A stretch of 64,000 nt of DNA from Streptomyces roseolus. Lineage in GTDB: Bacteria > Actinomycetota > Actinomycetes > Streptomycetales > Streptomycetaceae. Location: NCBI RefSeq assembly GCF_014649855.1, contig NZ_BMTV01000008.1:203927-267926 (forward strand). Direction: 5' to 3'. This document shows positions 23,753 through 32,600 of this stretch, in pieces. The notes below the pieces were generated by a model. The model was not told where the DNA came from, did no database searches, and was given only the letters and a program-made list of their open reading frames with translations. Position 1 is the stretch's first letter. Every line of letters begins with the position of its first letter. Position numbers and translations under genes: made by a program.

Positions 23753-25520
23753 GCCAGCGGGCCAGCCGGTCCGGGGGAGTGGCGCGCAGCTCGCGGTGGA
23801 GGGCGCGCAGCAGTTCGGGGCGGTGGAGCAGGGGGCGGGTCGCGGGGGCGGTGGTGGCGAGGGCGAGGACGAGCCCGGTCCACGCCTCGGGGGACTCCGG
23901 GTCCTCGGCGAGCAGCCGGGTGTAGGCGGGCACGGCGGCCGGATCGCCGGAGAGCAGCGCCAGGTCGGCGGGACAGGGCGGTTCGGCAGCCGGCGACGGG
24001 TCCGGGGCCAGGAGCCGCCGGATCAGCCGGGTGCGGGGGTGCGACCAGGGCGTGTCCGGGTCGGGGGCGAGGGTGGCGGCGGCCACCTCGTGCGGGGCGA
24101 GACCCGCCAGGTGCGACCTGGCCAGGGCGCGTACGTCGGCGGGGGAGGGGGCCAGGTGGCGGAGCCGCCACTCGGTGCGGTGGTCGGTGGCGGCCAGCGC
24201 GGCCCACGCCTCGACGCCCGGCCGGACCCGGACGTCGCCCTCCCAGCGGTCCAGGCGGGCGGCCATGCCCGCCACGAAGCGACGGCCGTGGGCGGTGAGC
24301 GCGGGATCGGCGGCGAGGGTGCGGACCGCCTCCCGCGCCTGGCGGCGGCTCAGCGCGAACTCGAACTCGGCGGCGGCCCGCCCGGCCCGCTCCACCCGGT
24401 CCAGATGGCGGGAGCGGAACTCGGTGATGCCGAGGAAGGCGTACGCGCCCTGCAGCAGCCCGCTCAGCGGGCGGGGGTCGTTGCGCCAGGGCGCGTGGTG
24501 CCGGGCCCGGCCGTCGTCCCGCTCCAGCGTCAGCAGATGGACCAGCGCGCCCAGTTTGTTGTGCTGGAACTCGTGGACCAGGGCCACCGCGAAGGCCACC
24601 GGGTCGGGCGGCAGCGACAGCAGCAGCCCCCCGAAGGCGTCGTCGGAGGAGATGCTGCGGACCGCCCCGCCCGGCGGCCCGGCCACCTCCGTCAGACTCC
24701 GCAGCCCCTCCACGAGCGCGCCCGCCGCCTCCGGATCGCACTCCTCCAGGACCTCCAGGGCCTGCCCGAACCCCTCCTCCCAGCGCGCCGCCCGCTCCGG
24801 CGCCAGCCGCTCCGGCGGCAGCGTCCGGCTCAGGTCCCGGTAGGGGTCCAGGTCGTCGAGCCACACCCGCGCCGCCCGCCCCGCCACCGTCGTCCGCAGC
24901 CGGCGCAGCGCCAGCCACCCCGGCGCGTCGCCGCCCGGCCGGCCCCGGGGCGGGCCCACGGCCTCGCGGTGCGGCTCCACGGTCAGCCGGCCCGCCTCCA
25001 CCGCCACCTCCGCCGTCGCCCACCGGGGGCGGCCCGGCAGCCGGGCGAGCCCCAGGGCGGGGAACGCCACGGCGCCGTCGCGCAGCGGCACGGTGGTGCG
25101 CAGCGGCAGCCCGGCCCGGACCGAGGCGGCGGCGCAGAGCGCGAAGAGCTGCCCGAGGTCGGTCCAGAGCGGCCCGTCGCCCCAGGCCGTGTGGTGCAGC
25201 CGGCGCAGCCCGTACGCCAGCCAGGCGCCGACCTGGGGGTGCAGCAGCAGCTCCCGGAACTCCTCCGGTGCCCGCTCCTGGGCCGCCGCCAGCGCGTCCC
25301 AGGCGCTGTCCGGGGACGGCAGCGGCCCCAGCGCCCCGGGCGTCCGGGCCGCCCCGTCGAGCAGCGCCCGCAGCAGCAGGAGCCGGCGGCTGTACTCGGT
25401 GGTGGACAGGAAGCGGACGGCCCCAGCGTCGCCCCGGCCCGCGGCGAGGGCGTCGAAGTGCTCCGTGGGGACGAGGTGGTGCGCGGCGCGGGCGGGCCCC
25501 TGGCCTCCGGCGTACTGCAC
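23724..25520 (-). CDS. HExxH-motif protein, putative 2-oxoglutarate-dependent peptide beta-hydroxylase
   Basis: This 598-aa protein carries HEFQHNKL at residues 316-323 in a context (AFAVALVHEFQHNKLGALVH) matching the family of HExxH peptide-modifying proteins. Members of that family are known as 2-oxoglutarate-type beta-hydroxylases, often fused to or paired with radical SAM enzymes in Fxs RiPP clusters. No CxxxCxxC radical SAM motif is present and no separate radical SAM gene lies in the window. The N-terminal part contains FLSTTEYSRRLLLLRALL, and the C-terminus (about 430-598) looks helical and repeat-like. It begins 17 bp after the small peptide gene, so the peptide is its likely substrate. 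Confidence 0.72.
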   Translation of the reverse strand: MQYAGGQGPARAAHHLVPTEHFDALAAGRGDAGAVRFLSTTEYSRRLLLLRALLDGAARTPGALGPLPSPDSAWDALAAAQERAPEEFRELLLHPQVGAWLAYGLRRLHHTAWGDGPLWTDLGQLFALCAAASVRAGLPLRTTVPLRDGAVAFPALGLARLPGRPRWATAEVAVEAGRLTVEPHREAVGPPRGRPGGDAPGWLALRRLRTTVAGRAARVWLDDLDPYRDLSRTLPPERLAPERAARWEEGFGQALEVLEECDPEAAGALVEGLRSLTEVAGPPGGAVRSISSDDAFGGLLLSLPPDPVAFAVALVHEFQHNKLGALVHLLTLERDDGRARHHAPWRNDPRPLSGLLQGAYAFLGITEFRSRHLDRVERAGRAAAEFEFALSRRQAREAVRTLAADPALTAHGRRFVAGMAARLDRWEGDVRVRPGVEAWAALAATDHRTEWRLRHLAPSPADVRALARSHLAGLAPHEVAAATLAPDPDTPWSHPRTRLIRRLLAPDPSPAAEPPCPADLALLSGDPAAVPAYTRLLAEDPESPEAWTGLVLALATTAPATRPLLHRPELLRALHRELRATPPDRLARWLTGAARRSR

Positions 25521-25537
25521 CCTCAGCTCCGGGACCG

Positions 25538-25726
25538 TCAGCGGTTCGAGTCGCCCGGCCCCTCGCCGCCTCCTCCGCCGAAGTTGATCCGGGGCCGCTC
25601 GATCTGACGCAGCAGCCGGTCGAGGGAGGGGGCGTGCAGGAGGGGATCCTGGGTGCGGAGGGCGGACAGGGGGACCTCGCTCAGATCGACCAGTTCGGAT
25701 CCCATGTGCTCCGTGGGCGTGTGCAT
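25538..25726 (-). CDS. Small RiPP-precursor-like peptide (FxsA-related leader)
   Basis: This 62-aa peptide starts at ATG 25726 behind GAGGGGGAA. Residues 8-28 (MGSELVDLSEVPLSALRTQ) resemble the leader of Fxs-type cyclophane RiPP precursors, which commonly read D-L-x-x-VPL-x-x-LR. The rest is a helical DRLLRQIERPR segment and a flexible tail INFGGGGGEGPGDSNR. The canonical C-terminal FxSxx is not present, because the end is GDSNR. The HExxH enzyme gene follows 17 bp downstream. It is a probable precursor or signal peptide for hydroxylation; the core residues are a guess (Asn, Asp or Phe of the tail). Confidence 0.62.
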   Translation of the reverse strand: MHTPTEHMGSELVDLSEVPLSALRTQDPLLHAPSLDRLLRQIERPRINFGGGGGEGPGDSNR

Positions 25727-25809
25727 CGGTTCCCCCTCACCACGCTGAACCCCGTCACCTTTCATGATGGCCCAGGCCCGGTGGTTCGGGAAGGGCGTGA
25801 TCAGGGCGG

Positions 25810-26928
25810 TCAACCCCTCGGATCCGGCCATAACCAGCGTCCCGCCCACCGGGTGACCGCCTCCTCCTCCGGGGTGCCCGCCCCGATCAGCGCGACCGCC
25901 TCGACGAGGGCGGCCAGGCCGCCGGGGTGGCGGCGGCAGGCCCGGACGATGGAGACGATGTCGGGGCGGGACGCCCCGAACCGGGGGATGGAACCGGCCA
26001 GTTCGACCGGGAGCATGGTCACCACGAGCTGCCGCTGCTGCTGGTCCGCCATGCTCGGCGCGGCGGACAGCACCCCGATGAGCTCCGGCAGGGCCTCGTC
26101 CGGCACCCCCCGCTCGGCGCTCCGGGGCACGGGGACGGTGAGCAGCCGCTCGTCGCCCGCCGCGGAGACGTACCGGATGGTGGTGGGCCGCTGGCCCGCC
26201 CCGGCGACGGCCCCCGGCCCGGTGAACCGTGCCGCCACCGTCTCCGCGAGCGCGTCCGGGTCCGGCGGCCACGGCTCCCCGTCGGCCGCGTCCAGGGCGG
26301 CGAGCGCCACCTCCGAGAACGCCCCGGTCTGCCGGACGGGGTCGTTGGCCGCCCGCCGGCCCGGACCGGCCGCGAGCAGCACGGACTGCCGGCGGCCCGG
26401 CAGCCGCTCGCCGCCCGGCGGGAGCTCGGCGGGCAGCGCCCGGGCGAAGCCCAGGTCCTCCACGAAGGTCTGGCAGGAGTCCACCAGCCAGATCTGGCGC
26501 GGGAAGCCGGGGAACAGGTCGGTGGTGAAGGCGGTCAGCCAGGCGTCCAGGTCGAGGTTGCGCCGGTCGTCCCCGGTGGCGTCGGCGTAGAAGAGCCGGC
26601 GGTGGCCCTGCGGGTCGGTGACGCCGTGTCCGCCCCAGAACACCCACAGCAGATCGCCCTCCAGGGCGGGCAGCCGGCGGGTCAGCACCTCCTGCACCGC
26701 CTCCCGCCCCGCCGGCCCCTCGGCGACGTCGGTGGCCGGCCCGCCCGCCCCCGGCAGCGGGGCGAGGAGCAGCGAGATCCGCTCCGCCGGCACCCCGCGC
26801 CGCCGCAGCCAGGCGGTGAACCGGCGGGCGTCCGCCGCCGGCCCCGGCAGGTCCCACGCCGGTCCCGCCGCGTACCGCTCCACCCCGACGACCAGGGCGT
26901 GCGTCCGCTCCGGCCGGGCCGGCGTCAC
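25810..26928 (-). CDS. Caspase-like protease with C-terminal effector-associated domain
   Basis: This 372-aa protein is a bacterial caspase/metacaspase homologue (peptidase C14). The first strand is HALVVGVERYA, the catalytic His101 is in VFWGGHGVTD, and the catalytic Cys152 is in QIWLVDSCQTF. Residues about 270-345 (ELIGVLSAAPSM…FGASRPDIVSIVRACRRHPGG) look like an effector-associated domain of the EAD2 type, matching the N-terminus of the VMAP protein at 36.7 kb (RSGILEIVRYCRREPGG). Homotypic EAD contacts would recruit this protease to the VMAP/STAND complex as a cell-killing or regulatory effector. The start is GTG overlapping the upstream lipase-like gene. Confidence 0.82.
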   Translation of the reverse strand: MTPARPERTHALVVGVERYAAGPAWDLPGPAADARRFTAWLRRRGVPAERISLLLAPLPGAGGPATDVAEGPAGREAVQEVLTRRLPALEGDLLWVFWGGHGVTDPQGHRRLFYADATGDDRRNLDLDAWLTAFTTDLFPGFPRQIWLVDSCQTFVEDLGFARALPAELPPGGERLPGRRQSVLLAAGPGRRAANDPVRQTGAFSEVALAALDAADGEPWPPDPDALAETVAARFTGPGAVAGAGQRPTTIRYVSAAGDERLLTVPVPRSAERGVPDEALPELIGVLSAAPSMADQQQRQLVVTMLPVELAGSIPRFGASRPDIVSIVRACRRHPGGLAALVEAVALIGAGTPEEEAVTRWAGRWLWPDPRG

Positions 26929-28115
26929 GGCAGCTCCGCCGCGAGCAGCCGGTACAGCTCCGGATTGCCCCAGTAGGCGCTGTGTGCCAGCGGGAAGGGC
27001 TGCCGCCCGTCGACCTCGACGTCCCGCACCCGGCCGGGGAAGATCCCGGCGCCCAGGTAGCTCAGCAGGTCGCGGCGGTCGTACACGTTGATCCAGGGCG
27101 GCACGTGCGCGGGCAGCGGGGCGCCGGGCTCCAGGCTCGGCAGCGCCCCCAGCTCGTACAGGAACGGCGCCTGCGAGCCGACCGTGACGAGGAGCGCCAC
27201 CTCCGGCAGGGCCCGCAGCACCAGCAGGTCGAGGGAGGCGATGCCGCCGAGGCTGTGCGCCAGGACCACCACCGGCGGCTCCGCGGCGGCGACGGCCGTG
27301 GCGACGGCCTCCCGGATCGCCCCGCCGCGGGCCAGGTAGAGCAGCACGTCACCGGCGGCCGGGTGGGCGGCGTCGGTCAGCGCCGACCGCCGCTTCACCG
27401 CCTGCGCCGAGGCGAGGCCGAGCACGAGCCGCCCGGCCAGCTTCCCCACCCGCCGGGTCACCGGCCCCCGGTGGGCGCCGGCGCCGTCCCCCGGGAGCAG
27501 GGCGGTGATCCGCTCCACGACGGCGTCCCGGGCGGCGCCGTCGAAGGCCTGCGGGGCGGCCGCGCGCCCGGCCGTCCGGCGCACCGCCTCGGCGGTGAAC
27601 GCCCGCGCGAGCGCGTCCGGTTCGGTGGCGGCCACGGGGGACCGCAGGAAGTCCCGGCCGTCCGGGGAGGTCAGCACGGCGGCCACGGCGGCGGCGAACT
27701 CCCCGCCGATCCCCGCCGCGTCGAGCGGCCCGCGCAGGGCGTCGTCCCCGGCGAGCGCCAGGGCCGCCGCCGCGAGCGCCTCGCCCGGGGGCACCGCGCC
27801 GGGCGGCAGTTCGGCCCGCCCGCCGGGCTCCGCGGCGAGCAGCCGCAGTTCGAGCAGCGGGTCCAGATAGAGCAGGCCCCAGAACTCGACGTCCCCGCCG
27901 TCCTCCTCCGCTCCCGGCGCGGCCCGCCCGGAGCCGTACCCGGGGACCGACAGGCCGCCCGCCCGCAGGCCGGAGCCCGCGCTCCCGCCCCAGTAGCAGG
28001 GGGCGACGGCCACCTCGGGGCGGACCGCCGCGATCCCCTCCCTGACCCGCTCCAGCGAGGCGGTGTACCCCGGCTCGCGCACCCCCGTGCCGTGTACGAA
28101 CAGCACCGTCGTCAC
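26925..28115 (-). CDS. Lipase/alpha-beta-hydrolase-fold protein in the conflict locus
   Basis: This 396-aa protein begins with a hydrolase-type strand (TTVLFVHGTGVREPGY) and has a nucleophile elbow VVLAHSLGGIASLDLL typical of lipases, with a likely C-terminal base in FPLAHSAYW. Between them is a 170-residue Ala-rich insertion. The GTG at 28115 follows a GGGGGG tract. It is the first gene of a short operon leading to the caspase (GTGA overlap). Lipase-fold proteins occur among effectors of STAND and CBASS-like systems, so an effector that attacks membrane lipids is possible, though a signalling role is equally open. Confidence 0.7.
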   Translation of the reverse strand: MTTVLFVHGTGVREPGYTASLERVREGIAAVRPEVAVAPCYWGGSAGSGLRAGGLSVPGYGSGRAAPGAEEDGGDVEFWGLLYLDPLLELRLLAAEPGGRAELPPGAVPPGEALAAAALALAGDDALRGPLDAAGIGGEFAAAVAAVLTSPDGRDFLRSPVAATEPDALARAFTAEAVRRTAGRAAAPQAFDGAARDAVVERITALLPGDGAGAHRGPVTRRVGKLAGRLVLGLASAQAVKRRSALTDAAHPAAGDVLLYLARGGAIREAVATAVAAAEPPVVVLAHSLGGIASLDLLVLRALPEVALLVTVGSQAPFLYELGALPSLEPGAPLPAHVPPWINVYDRRDLLSYLGAGIFPGRVRDVEVDGRQPFPLAHSAYWGNPELYRLLAAELP

Positions 28116-28240
28116 GTGCGACCCCCCGTCCACGGCCGTCTGGGCCGAACGGCTTCCACGATAGGTCACCTGCCCGCCGGGCGGCTACACTCCGTAGGGG
28201 CCGTGCCCCCGTGGGGAGGCGGGCCGGAAGGGGTTCGCCG

Positions 28241-29608
28241 GTGAGTTCGGATTCCGTCATCACGCACGTCGTCGCGGCTCTCGCGGTGGTCGTCGCCGCC
28301 TCCTACGCGCTCGGCGCGCTCGCTCGAAGATTCGGCCAACCCCCCGTCGTGGGACAGCTGTTCGCGGGCATCGCCCTCGGTCCCAGCCTGCTCGGACTGC
28401 TCCCCGGCGGCGTCCACGAGGCGCTCTTCCCGTCCGAGATCCAGCCGATCCTGAACGCCCTCGCCCAAGTGGCGCTCATCTTCTTCCTGTTCGCCGTGGG
28501 TTACGAACTGGACCTCGGGATGCTCCGGGGGCAACGCTCCGTGACCACCGTCTCGGTGAGCGGCTTCGTCCTCCCGATGCTCCTCGGCGCCGCGATCGTG
28601 CTCCTCCTGCCCGGCCCCTTCGCCGCCGCCAACGGCGACCGGCCGACCGACCTCACCTTCCTCCTCTACATGGCGATCGCCCTGTCGGTCACCGCCGTCC
28701 CCGTCCTCGCCAGCATCATCAAGGACCAGGGCCTCGCCGGGACCAGGCCCGGCACCGTCGCCATGGCATCGGCCGGCGTCATCGACGCGCTGAGCTGGCC
28801 CGTCCTCGCCGTCGTCCTCGTCGGCGGGGTGCACGGCTCGGCCCGCGCGTGGGCCGTCAAGGCCGTCCTCCTCGTCGTCTACGTGCTGCTGATGCTCTTC
28901 GCGGTGCGCCCCCTGATGGCACGCTGGATCGGCCGCCCCGGCACCCCCGTCTCCCGCCAGGTCCCGGTCGCCGTCACCGTCGCCCTCGCCTCCGCCTGGG
29001 CCACCAACGCCCTCGGCCTGCACGTCATCTTCGGCGCCCTGCTCGCCGGCGTGATCATGCCCCGCAGGCCCGACGGCACCCCGGACGGACGGCTCCTGCG
29101 CCCCCTCCAGGACACCGGCGGCCTGCTGCTGCCGATGTTCTTCGCCGTCTCCGGCACGGCCGTCGTCCTCGACGGGCTGCGCTCCTCCGACCTGCTGCTC
29201 CTGACGGTGATAATCGCCGCCGCCGTGGTCGGCAAGGTGGCCGCCGGCGCGTTCGCCGCCCGGGCCGGACGGCTGCCCTGGCGCGAGTCGCTGCTGATCG
29301 GGGTGCTGCTCAACACCCGGGGCCTCACCGAGCTGATCGTGCTCAACGTCGGCCTCCAGGCCGGGGTGATCGGCCCCCGGCTGTACGCCCTCCTGGTCGT
29401 GATGGCCCTGGTCACCACCGCCGCGGCCGGGCCGCTGATCCGGCTCCTGCGCCACCCCGCCGACCCGCTGCCCGCCCCCAGGGAGGGCCATCGCCCCGGC
29501 GGCGGCACCCCGGAGATCTGGTCCGTCCCCGAGGCGCTCCCCGGCCCCGCACCGGCGGGGCCCGTACCGGACCCGTCCGCCGGCGGCGAACCCGCGCCCC
29601 GCGCCTGA
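28241..29608 (+). CDS. Kef/CPA2-type cation:proton antiporter
   Basis: This 455-aa integral membrane protein has 11-13 hydrophobic segments and CPA2 features: LARRFGQPPVVGQLFAGIALGPS, FLFAVGYELDLGMLRG and LLNTRGLTELIVLNVGL. It exchanges Na+ or K+ for H+. The C-terminal 60 residues are a Pro/Gly-rich cytoplasmic tail without a TrkA-N domain. The GTG is preceded by GGAAGGGG, and a possible -10 TACACT lies at 28186-28191. It is oriented against its neighbours on both sides and ends at a strong bidirectional terminator, so it may be an insertion into, or a partner of, the conflict locus. Confidence 0.88.
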   Translation: MSSDSVITHVVAALAVVVAASYALGALARRFGQPPVVGQLFAGIALGPSLLGLLPGGVHEALFPSEIQPILNALAQVALIFFLFAVGYELDLGMLRGQRSVTTVSVSGFVLPMLLGAAIVLLLPGPFAAANGDRPTDLTFLLYMAIALSVTAVPVLASIIKDQGLAGTRPGTVAMASAGVIDALSWPVLAVVLVGGVHGSARAWAVKAVLLVVYVLLMLFAVRPLMARWIGRPGTPVSRQVPVAVTVALASAWATNALGLHVIFGALLAGVIMPRRPDGTPDGRLLRPLQDTGGLLLPMFFAVSGTAVVLDGLRSSDLLLLTVIIAAAVVGKVAAGAFAARAGRLPWRESLLIGVLLNTRGLTELIVLNVGLQAGVIGPRLYALLVVMALVTTAAAGPLIRLLRHPADPLPAPREGHRPGGGTPEIWSVPEALPGPAPAGPVPDPSAGGEPAPRA

Positions 29609-29628
29609 CCGGGCGCCGGAGACGGCGG

Positions 29629-29662
29629 AGGGCCGCCGGACCCCGACGGGTCCGGCGGCCCT
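29629..29662. terminator. Strong bidirectional rho-independent-type terminator
   Basis: A perfect 15-bp inverted repeat (arm AGGGCCGCCGGACCC, loop CGAC) ends in TTT and starts after A-containing sequence on the other strand. It lies between the convergent antiporter and STAND-protein genes and should stop transcription from both. Confidence 0.85.
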
Positions 29663-29673
29663 TTCCGCACCCC

Positions 29674-32600
29674 CTAGAACGGTACGGGCGCGATGTCCAC
29701 GTCCGCGCGCCGGCCGCTCGCGGACGCCACCGTCGCCGGGTGCTCCTCGCCGAGCCGCTCCCGGAAGCGCGCCAGCGTCTCGGTGTGCAGCGGCGTCGCC
29801 TCCGCGTCCCGGCCGAGCGCCCGCAGGTCGAGCACCACGTTGGTGGCGCAGGCCAGGGTGGTCGGGTGCGTCTCGCCGAAGACGCCCCGCAGCAGCTCCA
29901 GGGTCCGCAGGTCGAGCGCGAGCGCCTCCTCGTGCCGGCCCTCGTCGGCGAGCAGACTGCCCATGCCGACGGCCGCCGTGAGGGTGAGGACGTGCTCCTC
30001 GCCCAGCGAGTCGCGCAGCCCCGGCAGCGCCGCGTCCAGGTGCTCCCGGGCGGCCGCGAGCTCGTCCGCCTGCCGCAGGGTGATGGCGAGGTTGACCCGC
30101 GCCGACAGGGTGTACGGGTGGTGGCCGCCGAGCTTCGCCGTGTACCGGTCGATGGTGGCCTCGGCGAGCTCCCGCGACCGCCGCAACTGGCCGTCCTGGC
30201 GCAGGTCCACCACCAGGTTGGCGGCGCAGGCGACCGCGTCCGGGTGGTCGGGTCCGTACCGGTCCACGAACTTCGACCACACCGACTCGGCCAGCGCGAG
30301 CGCCCCCTCGTGGTCGCCGGCCCGGCGGCGGCACACCGACAGGACGCGCGCGGCACCCAGGGCGGAGGGCGCGTCCTCGCCGAAGGCGGCGCTCTGCCGG
30401 GCGTAGACGTTCTCCTGGTGGGCGGCGGCCTCCAGGTAGTCACCGGTCTCGCGGATGTCGATGGACAGGCCGGTGAGGGTGTTCAGGGTGGTGGCGTGGT
30501 CCTCGCCCATGTGGAGCGCCCGCAGCCGGGCGGTCTCCGTGTCGACCGTCCGCGCCTCCTCGTACAGGCCCATCAGCCGCAGCCCGATCCCGAGGTTGTG
30601 GGCGGCCCTGAGGGTGGCCGGGTCCTCCTCGCCGAAGGCCCGCAGCGAGCGCTCGTACACCGAGCGGTCGATCTCCAGGCCGCGCGCCATCTCGGCCCGC
30701 AGCCGCAGCCCGCTGGTGAGCTGGATCAGCGCGTCGAGGGTGCCCTCGTGGTCCTCGCCCATGGTCCGGATGTACGTGTCGGCCGTCTGCTCCATCATCG
30801 CGGCGGCCTCCTGGTACTCGCCGAGCGCGCGCAGCACGAAGGCCAGCCACTTCGCCATCTGGAGCGTCTGCTGGTCCTCGGCGCCGAACTTCTCGGTCCA
30901 GATCCGCAGGGCCTCGCGGGCCATCGCGGCGGCGCCCGCGTGGTCGCCCCAGGTGTGGAGGAACTCCACCATGCCGCGGATCAGCCGGCGCACCCACGGG
31001 TCCTCGCACTCCACCGCCCGCGAGCGCGTCACGTGCGGCAGCAGCTGCTGGTAGCGCGGCCAGAGCGCCCGCGAGGTCGGGTTGTTCGGGTTGGCGTCGG
31101 CGAGCAGGAGGTGGGCCCCGTGCCGCATGTCGGCCTGTTGCTGCGGGGACATGCGGTTGACGAGCACGGCCTGGACCAGCCGGTGCAGCTGAATGGTGTT
31201 GTGCCGGTGCTCGATGCGGGCCAGGGCGTAGATGTTGATCTCGCGGATGGCGCGGTTGAGCCGGATCGGGTCGCGCAGCGCCTCGTTCAGCTCGGGGGCG
31301 ATGGTGGTGGTCCGCGCGTTGTTGAAGAACGAGCGGGAGATCGGCTCGGGGGCGAAGAAGGAGCAGACCTGGAGGAACTGGAGCGCCGCCGGGTTGCGCT
31401 GTTCGAGCTGGCGCAGCGAGACGTCCCAGGCGGCCGCGACCGACATGGGGTAGTCCGGCGACGGCACCAGTTCGAGCATCAGCTCGGCGATCTTGTCCTT
31501 GATCAGCCGCAGGTACTCGGGGACCGCCATGCCGGTGACGGCCTGCCAGGCGGCGGCCTGCTCGATGGCGAGGGGGAGGTCGCCCAGGGCCTCGGCGAGC
31601 AGGTCGGCGTCGGTGTCGCTGAGGTCGCGGGCGCGCCGGCGCAGGAGGGCCTTGCTCTCCTCGCGGGTGAAGATGTCGACGGAGAGCGTCCGGGCCACCC
31701 GGTCCCACTCCTGGTTCCGCGAGGTGATGAGGATCTTGCCGGTGCCGCCGGTGGGGAAGTAGGGGCGGACCGCCTCCACGTTCTCGGCGTTGTCGAAGAC
31801 CAGCAGCCACCGGTCGTACGGGGCGCCGCGGCGCAGTGCCTCGCGGACGGCGGGGACGGCCTGGTTGGCCTCGTTGCTGACGTTCAGGCCCATCCGCTGG
31901 GCGAGTTCGGTGAGCGCGGTCAGGATCATCGTCGGCTGCTCGGAGGGGATCCACCAGACGATGTCGTAGTCGTGCGCGTAGCGGTAGACGTACTCGATGG
32001 CGATCTGCGACTTGCCGACGCCGCCCATGCCGTGCAGGGCGTGCGGCAGCACCGCCGAGGTGTCGCCGGTGAGCAGCTGCTCGCGGACCTGTTCCAGGAG
32101 GTCCTCGCGGCCGACGAAGTTCGGGTTGTGCGGGGGGACGTTGCCCCAGATGGCGGGGACGGCCTGGCGCTGCCGCGGGCCCGGCCGGGCCGGGACGGGA
32201 GCGGTCACGGTGAGCGGCGGGTCCGGGCGGCGGCTGTCGCCCTCCGGCATCGCGTCGGGACTCGGCGCCGGGATCGAGGCACCCGGGGAGCCGTTGACGG
32301 TCGGGGTGTTCTCGGTCGGCTGCTGAGGAGCGGTGATGTCGGTCATGGGGCCGTCCATGTCGGGATCTACGGGGTTGGTGGGGACATCGTGGACCAAAGC
32401 GGAGGGGTCCTCCATGACGGACACTCCCGGGGAACCGCCCTCCAGGGCCGCGCTGATCCGGTTCGCCCGGCGGAGGTAGGGGCCGGACAGGGCGCGCAGG
32501 ATCGCCAGTTCGACGCGGAGGAAGGGGAGGCTCTCCGGCGTCGGCGGGGCGACCGGTGTCTCCTCGGGGGTGAGGAGGGCGCCGCGCAGCCCCCGTGCCG

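Noticed and set aside
25538..25726. A canonical FxsA precursor with C-terminal FxSxx
   Set aside because: The leader is similar, but the last five residues are GDSNR, so the diagnostic Phe is missing. It is reported only as FxsA-related.
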